From: Drancourtella massiliensis
GTDB lineage: Bacteria > Bacillota > Clostridia > Lachnospirales > Lachnospiraceae
Direction: 5' to 3'
Assembly: GCF_016900655.1 (NCBI RefSeq)
Contig: NZ_JACJKH010000015.1
Span: 22,917 to 86,916, forward strand
Length of the DNA stretch: 64,000 nucleotides
The position numbers and the translations under genes are program-made. A model generated the notes under the pieces. It saw only the letters and a program-made list of their open reading frames with translations. It ran no database searches and was not told where the DNA came from. Each line of letters begins with the position of its first letter. The first letter of the stretch is position 1. This document shows positions 43,917 through 51,464 of the stretch, piece by piece.

Positions 43917-44582
43917 CTAGGCCTCTCCCTTCAGAAACTCTTTCAATTCTTCGACCGAGTCAAAAATCATATCCGCTCCGGCCGCCTCCAGCTCCTTCCG
44001 GCTTCCGAATCCGTAGAGGACTCCGGCTGAGGCAAGTCCGAATGTCCTGGCGCCAAGGATGTCATGTTCCCTGTCTCCCACCATGATAACCGATGGATCT
44101 CCCGGTTTTTTTCCGCACGTTTCCAGCGCATAGGCAATGACATCTTCTTTTGTCAGCCTGCTCTCATCCATGGTCGCCCCGCATATGTAAGTGAAGTATG
44201 ACTCAATCCCGGCATCTCTGGCAATGATTCCGGCATAATGTTCCGGCTTGGAGGTGGCCATGACAATACGGAGGCCTGCTTCTTTGAGCTCCCGCAGCAT
44301 GGTTTCCACCCCGTCGTACAGACGGTACTCATACACACCTTTTGTTCCGAAATTTTCCCTGTAATATTCCACCGCTTTTCTTGCCTCTGTTTCACTCAGC
44401 CCGGTGTATTTCTGGAATGAAGTGAGAAGCGGAGGCCCGATAAACGGAAGCAGTTCCTTTCGTTCCTTTTCAATTCCAAATTTTTTCAGAGCGTAGACTA
44501 CTGAATTGATTATTCCCGGCTCCGAATCGATGAGCGTTCCGTCCAGATCCAGAAAGACGGTGTCAAATCCTAGTATTCCCAT
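43917..44582 (-). CDS. HAD-family phosphatase (phosphoglycolate phosphatase-like)
   Basis: 221 residues. Motif I F-L-D-L-D-G-T-L-I-D-S (nucleophile D12), motif II A-T-S-K-P, motif III K-x(n) and motif IV V-G-D-R-E-H-D-I-L-G-A. Helical cap of the Gph/PpaX group. The exact substrate is not evident. Overlaps the AlkD-type gene by 20 bases; AGGAGG precedes the ATG. Confidence 0.9.
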   Translation of the reverse strand: MGILGFDTVFLDLDGTLIDSEPGIINSVVYALKKFGIEKERKELLPFIGPPLLTSFQKYTGLSETEARKAVEYYRENFGTKGVYEYRLYDGVETMLRELKEAGLRIVMATSKPEHYAGIIARDAGIESYFTYICGATMDESRLTKEDVIAYALETCGKKPGDPSVIMVGDREHDILGARTFGLASAGVLYGFGSRKELEAAGADMIFDSVEELKEFLKGEA

Positions 44583-45300
44583 GTTCTTCCTCCTGTTTTC
44601 GTTTCAGTGCATTAAGCATTTCCTTGTCCTGAGCGCTGACCCGTCTCGACTCTCTGCATTTCTGGATCGCCTTGTTGTGGGTCCAGATATCCAGCTTCTT
44701 TTCTTTCAGAAGTCCAAGTACTTTTTCCGGGTACTTCACATATGCGGTTGCCACGCCCCAGGCGATCCCCATCCGGACATAATAGTCTTCTGACCTGATA
44801 TCCGCATACCGGCGCAGTACTTCATCTATATACCGGTCATTCAGGAAATGGTCCATCAGTGCGATTACACCAAACCGGAGCTCAAATTCCCGGCTGCTGT
44901 TCAGCCATTTTTCCAGATAGGAAAACCAGAATTCCGGATCCTTTTCCATCCATTTATATGTGGAAGTGCTGCAGTCACAGTCCGCCCAGGACAGAACTCC
45001 CGGTACCCAGATATCGAGCATGGCCGCATGTTCTTCTCTGGATGCTTTTCTGTATCCGGAAACCATCCCAAAGAGCATGTGCTCTTCCTGATAGACGCAG
45101 CTCCCATGATCCCGGAGCATTTCATCAAGCCATCCGCCCTCCGGCTCTTTTGCCGCTTCTTTTGCAAGTTCCCGAAGCTTCGGTATCCGGATGCCAAGCG
45201 TCGGCATGGACGGTGCATTTAAAATCCGGTCGTTGAATTCCTTATAGGCTTCATCGGACAGCGTCTTCAATCTGTCCCGCATTAGTTCCCGTTTTCCCAT
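44563..45300 (-). CDS. DNA alkylation repair protein (AlkD-like HEAT repeats)
   Basis: 245 residues, all helical HEAT-like repeats as in AlkC/AlkD glycosylases, which remove bulky or cationic alkyl bases without base flipping. Landmarks W-A-D-C-D-C-S-T-S-T-Y-K-W, R-F-G-V-I-A-L-M-D-H-F and Y-Y-V-R-M-G-I-A-W-G-V-A-T-A-Y. Starts 6 bases after the asparaginase stop with a weak ribosome binding site, so probably translationally coupled. Confidence 0.88.
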   Translation of the reverse strand: MGKRELMRDRLKTLSDEAYKEFNDRILNAPSMPTLGIRIPKLRELAKEAAKEPEGGWLDEMLRDHGSCVYQEEHMLFGMVSGYRKASREEHAAMLDIWVPGVLSWADCDCSTSTYKWMEKDPEFWFSYLEKWLNSSREFELRFGVIALMDHFLNDRYIDEVLRRYADIRSEDYYVRMGIAWGVATAYVKYPEKVLGLLKEKKLDIWTHNKAIQKCRESRRVSAQDKEMLNALKRKQEEEHGNTRI

Positions 45301-45306
45301 ACTCTT

Positions 45307-46326
45307 TTACTTATCCTCTCTGAATCCCGCGAACAGGATATCGTGATTAATCATTCTGTAGAATCGTTTTTTGATTTCCTCATAATCTTTTGCCGGCTGC
45401 GCCATCAGCCACATGAGTTTTGTAATCGTAGCCTCCAGTGTCATGTCATAGGCTTCCAGAAGATCAAAATCCTGCTTTACCTTTTTTCCGACCTCGTAGA
45501 CTGTCATATTGCTTCCTTCACTTACAACCTGTGTCGTCATGACAATCAGTTTTCCTTCTTTTTTCCACTTCTTCATTCCCTCATAGACTTCCGCAGTAAT
45601 GCTGTCCGGAAGTCCGCCTACGCCAAAGCTCTCGATCACGACACAGTCATACTGTTCCAGAATCTGAGTCAGCACGCCGCTTCGCATGCCCGGAACCAGT
45701 TTCAGCACATAAACACTATCTTTCATGTCATGGTAAAACCGTACTTCTCCCTTATGCCGTACCGGCGGGATGTACCGAATCACCTGACCGTCCTGAATCA
45801 CAGCCGGGTACGGGAAATTAATGCTGGAAAATGCATTGTAGCTTTTTGCCCGCTCCTTTTTCGCCCTTGTTCCGATAATGACTTTGCCGTCAAACACGAT
45901 GCTGACATCTTCGGAATCGTCATCCGCCGCGTAGATAAAGCTGTCCAGCAGATTGGTCTTTGCATCCGTCACGTCCATATTGATCGGCTTCTGTGCTCCG
46001 GTCACGACAATCGGCTTTGGGGAATTCTGAATCATATAGGAAAGCGCCGCCGCTGTGTAGGCAAGGGTGTCGGTTCCATGGCAGATCACAAACCCGTCAT
46101 AGGCATCGTAGTGCTTCTCCACCGCTTCCACCATCAGCTTCCAGTGCTCCGGTGTTACATTGGTGCTGTCGATATTGCACACCTGAAGCGTCTCCACCTC
46201 ACATACATGTTTCACCTGAGGAATGCAGGCCAGAATGTCATTCGGCGTCAGGCCCGGGGCCAGTCCGTTTTCCGTCTGCTTTGAGGCAATCGTCCCTCCG
46301 GTTCCAATCATCAGTATTTTCTTCAT
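45307..46326 (-). CDS. ansA: L-asparaginase, type I (cytoplasmic)
   Basis: 339 residues. Catalytic threonine T12 in G-T-G-G-T-I-A-S and the second in H-G-T-D-T. No signal peptide, so the low-affinity cytoplasmic type. Hydrolyses asparagine to aspartate and ammonia. First gene of a three-gene run with the AlkD-type and HAD genes; promoter at 46409-46437 and a leader hairpin between. Confidence 0.94.
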   Translation of the reverse strand: MKKILMIGTGGTIASKQTENGLAPGLTPNDILACIPQVKHVCEVETLQVCNIDSTNVTPEHWKLMVEAVEKHYDAYDGFVICHGTDTLAYTAAALSYMIQNSPKPIVVTGAQKPINMDVTDAKTNLLDSFIYAADDDSEDVSIVFDGKVIIGTRAKKERAKSYNAFSSINFPYPAVIQDGQVIRYIPPVRHKGEVRFYHDMKDSVYVLKLVPGMRSGVLTQILEQYDCVVIESFGVGGLPDSITAEVYEGMKKWKKEGKLIVMTTQVVSEGSNMTVYEVGKKVKQDFDLLEAYDMTLEATITKLMWLMAQPAKDYEEIKKRFYRMINHDILFAGFREDK

Positions 46327-46361
46327 TTGGTTTTCCTCTCTTTACATAGTTCGTTCCATCA

Positions 46362-46394
46362 GTGAAAAGCCCCACCGGATGTCCGGATGGGGAT
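46362..46394 (-). promoter_or_regulatory. Hairpin in the ansA leader, possible attenuator
   Basis: Minus strand CCCCATCCGGA and TCCGGTGGGG form a strong stem followed by CTTTTC, lying just after the expected transcript start and about 35 bases before the ansA ATG. It could be an attenuator or simply a 5' stabilising hairpin. Confidence 0.5.
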
Positions 46395-46408
46395 TATTCT
46401 ATGATTTT

Positions 46409-46437
46409 AGTATAAGGAAAATCCGGCCGGAAATCAA
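46409..46437 (-). promoter_or_regulatory. Promoter of ansA
   Basis: TTGATT (46437-46432), 17-base spacer, TATACT (46414-46409), upstream of the leader hairpin. Confidence 0.75.
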
Positions 46438-46533
46438 CCGGCTTATAGGATTTTGCATCCTTTTATGATAAAATGTAGATATTCGGCCACAAGGCCTGAT
46501 TGCAATAAAGCTTTTACAAATGGGGGATTACAA

Positions 46534-47880
46534 ATGAGACAAAAGATTGATTTACTGAACGGACCGGTTTTCCCGTCACTGACCAGACTTGCTCTCCCGA
46601 TTATGGCGACATCTCTTGTCCAGATGGCATACAATCTCACCGATATGATCTGGATCGGAAGAATCAGCAGTGACGCGGTCGCATCTGTCGGGGCTGCCGG
46701 CATGTACATGTGGTTTGCGAATGGAATCACTGTACTTGCAAAAATGGGCGGACAGGTCAAGGTCGGACATTCTCTTGGCGCCGGCGAACGGACCGAGGCA
46801 TGCGGCTATGCCCGGAATGCGATTCAGCTTTCCCTGATTCTCGGACTTGCCTACGGCATCATCTGCCTTCTTTTTCAAAAGCCGCTGATCGGATTTTTCC
46901 GGCTGAATTCTCCGGCAGTCATCCAGAATGCAGAAATTTATCTTGCCATCACCTGCGGGCTTGTCGTTTTTTCCTTTTTAAATCAGGTTTTTACAGGAAT
47001 TCTGACTGCCATGGGCAACAGCCGTACTTCCTTTCTCGCAACCGCTGCCGGTCTTATCATCAACATCGTTCTGGATCCGGTTCTGATCTTCGGCATCGGT
47101 CCGTTTCCAAAACTTGATGTGGCAGGTGCTGCAATTGCCACAGTATTTGCCCAGGCTGTGGTTACCGTCGTTTTCCTGCTTTCCGTCCGTAAAGAGCCGG
47201 ATATTTTTATGAATCTTCACTTTTTTACAAAGCCTCAGCTTTCTGTGCTAAAAGAGCTGATCCGTATCGGACTGCCTTCTTCTGTCCAGAGCATGATTTT
47301 CACCGGCATTTCCATGGTAATCGCCCGGATTGTTGCCGGATTCGGAGATTCAGCCGTGGCTGTCCAGAAAGTCGGCTCTCAGATCGAGTCTATTTCCTGG
47401 ATGACGTCGGATGGATTCGCCGCCGCGGTCAATTCTTTTATCGCCCAGAATTTCGGCGCAGGCAATGCTGCAAGGGCAAAGAAAGGCTACCGTTGCTCTA
47501 TGGTGGTCGTCCTGCTGTGGGGTGTCTTCTGTACGATCGTCCTGATCGTCTTTCCGGCGCCGATTTTCCGGATTTTCATTCCGGAGGCGGACGTCCTCCC
47601 GATGGGAGTGGCTTACCTGCAGATCCTCGGGGTCTCACAGCTGTTCATGTGTATGGAAATCACGACCGCCGGAGCATTTTCCGGGCTTGGGCGGACACTT
47701 CCTCCGTCTGTCGTCAGCATCACGCTTACGACAGCAAGAATTCCTCTTGCCCTGCTTTTGATCTCTACGCCGCTCGGACTGAACGGAATCTGGTGGAGTA
47801 TTACGATTTCCAGTATTTTCAAAGGGCTTGTCCTTACGGCAGCCTTTAAAAAGATGGCATTTCGGCCTGCAGCGCAGTAA
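46534..47880 (+). CDS. MATE-family multidrug/metabolite exporter
   Basis: 448 residues from the ATG at 46534, with GGGGGAT upstream; a longer start is not supported. Twelve membrane helices in two MATE repeats. The first opens K-I-D-L-L-N-G-P-V-F-P-S-L; conserved patches are A-Y-N-L-T-D-M-I-W-I-G and N-F-G-A-G-N-A-A-R-A. Cation-coupled export of unknown substrates. Monocistronic, with its own terminator. Confidence 0.93.
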   Translation: MRQKIDLLNGPVFPSLTRLALPIMATSLVQMAYNLTDMIWIGRISSDAVASVGAAGMYMWFANGITVLAKMGGQVKVGHSLGAGERTEACGYARNAIQLSLILGLAYGIICLLFQKPLIGFFRLNSPAVIQNAEIYLAITCGLVVFSFLNQVFTGILTAMGNSRTSFLATAAGLIINIVLDPVLIFGIGPFPKLDVAGAAIATVFAQAVVTVVFLLSVRKEPDIFMNLHFFTKPQLSVLKELIRIGLPSSVQSMIFTGISMVIARIVAGFGDSAVAVQKVGSQIESISWMTSDGFAAAVNSFIAQNFGAGNAARAKKGYRCSMVVVLLWGVFCTIVLIVFPAPIFRIFIPEADVLPMGVAYLQILGVSQLFMCMEITTAGAFSGLGRTLPPSVVSITLTTARIPLALLLISTPLGLNGIWWSITISSIFKGLVLTAAFKKMAFRPAAQ

Positions 47881-47898
47881 CATAACATATTCAGGGAA

Positions 47899-47966
47899 GA
47901 AAACAGCAGGTGCGGAAGTGAATGTCCTGCCTGGGCATCATACCACTTCTTCACCTGCTGTTTTTT
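47899..47966 (+). terminator. Terminator after the MATE gene
   Basis: AAAACAGCAGGTG pairs with CACCTGCTGTTTT across a 41-base loop that itself can fold, followed by TTTTTT. Also A/T-flanked on the other strand, so it can serve the converging HD gene. Confidence 0.75.
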
Positions 47967-47984
47967 GATCTATCACATTTTCTG

Positions 47985-48530
47985 TCAGTTCCCGCCAAAA
48001 TGGCGGTCCACCAGATGGCAGTACTCTTCATACGCCGGCACTCTGGCAAATCTCTCCCGCAGTGCCTCCTGAATTCCCCTGTAATACCAGCCAATTGTTT
48101 TTTTATCCTTCATACGGAAACGGTTCCACAAGTCTTCGCCGACCACCGGATAGTCACGGTCAATATCCCGCATATTGGAAAGCTTGTCCGCAAGCCCGAT
48201 CATCTGCACCTCAAAAGACGCCGTCCGGATCCGCTCGATGGTCGAACCTTTCCTCTCCATCCATGATTTGGATTTGTCCTCGCTCTCCTGGGCAACCAGC
48301 GATGCAACACGCTCCGAAAAATTCTCCGCAAGGACCTCCCGCGTCACCCCCTTGCAGTCCTCGATCGTATCGTGCAGAATCGCCGCGCTGATCACCTCTT
48401 CATCGGTTGTCATCGTCGAGACGATATCTCCCACTTCAATCGGATGAACGATATAAGGACGCCTGGTCCCTTTTCGAAACTGTCCTTCGTGTGCCTTTGT
48501 CGCAAATTCGATTGCCCGGTCTATCATCAT
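47985..48530 (-). CDS. HD-domain hydrolase (SpoT-like, single domain)
   Basis: 181 residues from the ATG at 48530 (AAAGGAA upstream). The HD metal site is visible as A-H-E-G-Q-x-R-K-G-T-x-R-P-Y-I-V-H-P and L-H-D-T-I-E-D, with the later D-K-L-S-N-M-R-D. Resembles the hydrolase half of RelA/SpoT without a synthetase, as in Mesh1-type small alarmone hydrolases. (p)ppGpp or another nucleotide may be the substrate. Converges with the MATE gene. Confidence 0.85.
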   Translation of the reverse strand: MMIDRAIEFATKAHEGQFRKGTRRPYIVHPIEVGDIVSTMTTDEEVISAAILHDTIEDCKGVTREVLAENFSERVASLVAQESEDKSKSWMERKGSTIERIRTASFEVQMIGLADKLSNMRDIDRDYPVVGEDLWNRFRMKDKKTIGWYYRGIQEALRERFARVPAYEEYCHLVDRHFGGN

Positions 48531-48638
48531 ATTTGATTTCCTTTCCAACTGTTTGCATTTACACTTTAAGGTTACCACTTTGAAAAATAAAATCAAGTTT
48601 TTTCTTTCATACATGTCACTTCTGACGTATACTGGATG

Positions 48639-48670
48639 ATGTCAACATATATGTAATGTCAACATATATG
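48639..48670 (+). repeat. Two tandem 15-bp repeats before the short-chain dehydrogenase
   Basis: ATGTCAACATATATG occurs at 48639-48653 and 48656-48670 (17-base period), just after a TATACT at 48629-48634. The placement at the expected transcript start suggests an operator pair. Confidence 0.6.
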
Positions 48671-48700
48671 CAAAAAATGTTCAAAAAGGGGATATCTAAG

Positions 48701-49447
48701 ATGAAACAAAAATCAGGTGTACTGATTACCGGAGCTTCCAGAGGCATCGGACGGGCATGCGCCCTTCTCCTTGCCGGACACGGTTTTCATATTTTCTTAA
48801 ACAGCGCACATCATATAGAAGCACTGGAGGAAGTCCGCCGGGAAATTCTCTCGATTCCAGGCGGCTCCTGCGAACTCTGCCCGGGGGATGTCGGCAACCC
48901 GGACCAGGTCCGTAAAATCTTCGCAACGATTGCCAGTTCCGAACATACAGACGGAGGACTCGACATCCTGATCAACAATGCAGGCATTTCCCACATCGGC
49001 CTTCTGAGCGACATGACCGATGAGGAGTGGAGCCGCCTGATCGCCACCAACCTCTCCTCCGCCTTTTACTGCTGCCGGGAAGCCATCCCTCATATGGTGT
49101 CCAAAAAATCCGGAAAAATACTCAACGTCTCCTCCATGTGGGGACGAAGCGGCGCATCCTGCGAAGCAGCCTACTCCGCATCCAAAGCCGGCATCCAGGG
49201 ACTGACCCAGGCCCTCGCCAAAGAACTCGCTCCAAGCAATATCCAGGTCAACGCCATCGCTTTCGGCGTCATTGACACCGACATGAACCGGATGCTCGAT
49301 GCCGAAGAACGACGCGCCCTCGCAGAGGAGATCCCGGCCGGCTACTTCGCCTCACCCGAAGAAGCAGCCCGGATGATCTGGAACACCCTCACCGCACCCG
49401 CCTACATGACCGGACAGATCATCGGGTTCGACGGCGGATTCCTGTAA
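48701..49447 (+). CDS. Short-chain dehydrogenase/reductase (FabG-like)
   Basis: 248 residues from the ATG at 48701 with AAAGGGG upstream; in-frame ATGs from 48656 fall inside the tandem repeats. Rossmann glycine motif T-G-A-S-R-G-I-G (10-17), N-N-A-G (92-95), catalytic S144, Y158 and K162 (Y-S-A-S-K), and the end T-G-Q-I-I-x-F-D-G-G-F-L. The substrate cannot be told; it is not in a fatty-acid gene cluster. The distal half prefers C-ending codons more strongly than neighbouring genes, a hint of different history. Confidence 0.9.
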   Translation: MKQKSGVLITGASRGIGRACALLLAGHGFHIFLNSAHHIEALEEVRREILSIPGGSCELCPGDVGNPDQVRKIFATIASSEHTDGGLDILINNAGISHIGLLSDMTDEEWSRLIATNLSSAFYCCREAIPHMVSKKSGKILNVSSMWGRSGASCEAAYSASKAGIQGLTQALAKELAPSNIQVNAIAFGVIDTDMNRMLDAEERRALAEEIPAGYFASPEEAARMIWNTLTAPAYMTGQIIGFDGGFL

Positions 49448-49557
49448 CCCGGACAACGGTGTGTAACACACAAACACTAAAAAAATTCCATTACGCCCAG
49501 ACGTAACAGAATCTCAACATTTACAATATTCACTTCATATTTGTCACACTTTTTCCA

Positions 49558-49595
49558 TTGGGGACGTGTTCCGATGCATCGGAACACGTCCCCAA
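49558..49595. repeat. Perfect 38-bp palindrome, REP/MITE-like
   Basis: An exact inverted repeat with no spacer: arms of 19 bases centred on ATGCAT (49574-49579), outer ends TTGGGGACGTG/CACGTCCCCAA. It lies between two converging genes. Neither side is followed by a T-run in the sense of an intrinsic terminator (plus side AAAATAAAA, minus side AATGGAAAA), so termination is not its obvious role. The GGGGACGT ends recall palindromes associated with REP-type Y1 transposases. Confidence 0.75.
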
Positions 49596-49604
49596 AAATA
49601 AAAT

Positions 49605-51449
49605 CTATTGTTTTATGCACCATGTGAATCCGTATTCGGGCAGTGTAATTGTGCCGTTTTCCAGGATTTCGCCTGTGAAGAGTTCGTGGTAGATCCCTTC
49701 TTCCGGAAGTGTTAACTGTTTTTTACAATTGTTAAAGTTGAAAAGGCCTGTGAGACTTTTTCCGTTGTGTTTCCGGATGATTCCGAGGACTTCCTGGTCT
49801 CCGGTGTCCCAGGTGGTGACTTCTGCTTCCGGTCCGAGGATATCTTCCTGTGCTCTTATTTTTTCCATGTAGGAGAGGGTCTGGAAGATTTGTCCTTCTA
49901 CGGTGTTCTGGTCATCCCTGTTTTGGGCGAGATCCCATTTGAAGGTGCCTCTGTGGATATACCGGGAGTCCGTTTTTTTCTCTTCGTCTTCTTTATAGGT
50001 GTAGTCGTTGACCTGCCCGATTTCGTCTCCGCTGTAGATCATCGGGATGCCGGCCTGCATGAACATGTAGGCGTGGAGCATGAGATCTTTGCGGACGGCT
50101 TTTTCCATTTTTTCTTTATCCTGTTCAAAACCGGCGCTTTCGATGCCGCACATTGATGCGGTTGTTCCGCAGAATCTGGCGTCTTTTGTCACGGGGTCAT
50201 CGTTGTAGAGTTCTCCTCTGCTTTCGCTTCCCGGATACTTTCCGGTGAAGTAATCGTTCAGGTACTGTTTGTGTGGAATTTCCTCCATCTGCCATTGTTT
50301 CAGTGTGTCGTAGTCCAGGCCCCATCCGATGTCGTCGTGGCACCGGAGATAATTCAGGAAGGTATATTCCTTTGGAAGGCCGTTTACAACATCAAGCTGC
50401 TTTTTCAGCAGTCTGATGTCGTGTACGGCCACGGTGTGCCAGGTGGTTGCCATGGTCGTCACGTTGTAAAGCATATGGCATTCCGGTTTGTCCACGGTTC
50501 CGAAGTATGGTACGACTTTTTCCGGTTCCATGACCACTTCTCCAAGCAGTGCCACCGCCGGGCAGACGATTTCTCCGATCATGCGCATCATCCGGACAAT
50601 GGTATGTACCTGTTTTAAATTCCGGCAGGATGTGCCCATCTCTTTCCAGATATATGGAACCGCGTCAATCCGGATGATGTCCATTCCCTGGTTGGCAAAG
50701 AAGAGGAAATTATACATCATTTCGTTAAATACCCTTGGATTTCCGTAATTTAAATCCCACTGATATGGATAGAAGGTCGTCATCACATAGTGTCCGATCT
50801 CCGGAATCCAGGTAAAATTCCCCGGCGCCGTCGTCGGGAATACCTGCGGCACGGTCTTTTCAAACTGTTCCGGAATCCAGGCATTGTCGTAGAAGAAATA
50901 CCGGCTCATATACTCGCCTTCGCCGTTTCTTGCGCGGACAGCCCATTCATGTTCCTCGGATGTATGGTTCATGACGAAATCCATGCACACATCGATTCCC
51001 ATGTTATGGCATTTGGCGGCAAGTCCTGCCAGATCATCCATGGTTCCCAGATCCGGGCGGACTTTCCGGAAGTCTGCCACCGCGTATCCGCCGTCGGATT
51101 TTCCTTTTACGGTATCAAGAAACGGCATCAGATGAATGAAGGAGACATTACTCTCTTTGATATAGTCGAGCTTTTTCTGCACTCCTTTCAGATTGCCGGC
51201 AAAATTGTCGATGTAGAGCATCATGCCAAGCATATCCTTCCTGCGGTACCAGTCCGGATGTACTTCCCGCTCGCGATCCCGCTTTTTCAACGCTGCTTTT
51301 CTTTCTGTATAATATTGGTACATCCGGCTGCACAGTTCCGCATACATGTCTTCATTCTGATACAGCTCCATATAAAGCCATTTCAGTTCGTCCTGATGCT
51401 TCTCCATACGCGTCTGAAATTCTTTATCACTTTTTTTTGCTCTTCCCAC
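49605..51449 (-). CDS. GH13 glycoside hydrolase, amylosucrase/sucrose-hydrolase-like
   Basis: 614 residues, close to the 636 of the known amylosucrase. An N-terminal helical domain (1-90) precedes the (beta/alpha)8 barrel. Catalytic residues: nucleophile D262 in I-I-R-I-D-A-V-P, acid/base E304 in L-L-G-E-V-V, transition-state D372 or D373 in R-C-H-D-D-I-G-W. R-C-H-D-D-I-G-W and the helical N-domain are amylosucrase-like. Probably splits or transglucosylates the sucrose released from raffinose. No signal peptide, so cytoplasmic. It takes the place that sucrose phosphorylase (gtfA) has in streptococcal msm operons. Last gene of the operon. Confidence 0.85.
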   Translation of the reverse strand: MGRAKKSDKEFQTRMEKHQDELKWLYMELYQNEDMYAELCSRMYQYYTERKAALKKRDREREVHPDWYRRKDMLGMMLYIDNFAGNLKGVQKKLDYIKESNVSFIHLMPFLDTVKGKSDGGYAVADFRKVRPDLGTMDDLAGLAAKCHNMGIDVCMDFVMNHTSEEHEWAVRARNGEGEYMSRYFFYDNAWIPEQFEKTVPQVFPTTAPGNFTWIPEIGHYVMTTFYPYQWDLNYGNPRVFNEMMYNFLFFANQGMDIIRIDAVPYIWKEMGTSCRNLKQVHTIVRMMRMIGEIVCPAVALLGEVVMEPEKVVPYFGTVDKPECHMLYNVTTMATTWHTVAVHDIRLLKKQLDVVNGLPKEYTFLNYLRCHDDIGWGLDYDTLKQWQMEEIPHKQYLNDYFTGKYPGSESRGELYNDDPVTKDARFCGTTASMCGIESAGFEQDKEKMEKAVRKDLMLHAYMFMQAGIPMIYSGDEIGQVNDYTYKEDEEKKTDSRYIHRGTFKWDLAQNRDDQNTVEGQIFQTLSYMEKIRAQEDILGPEAEVTTWDTGDQEVLGIIRKHNGKSLTGLFNFNNCKKQLTLPEEGIYHELFTGEILENGTITLPEYGFTWCIKQ

Positions 51450-51464
51450 TATTCTTAAACCCCT

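Noticed and set aside
45343..46284. 313-codon plus-strand frame opposite the asparaginase gene
   Set aside because: Complete antisense overlap with ansA and low-complexity His/Cys-rich product; a shadow frame.
49558..49595. Palindrome as a two-way transcription terminator between converging genes
   Set aside because: No T-run follows the stem in either transcription direction; the flanking bases are A-rich on the wrong side, so a repeat element is a better reading.
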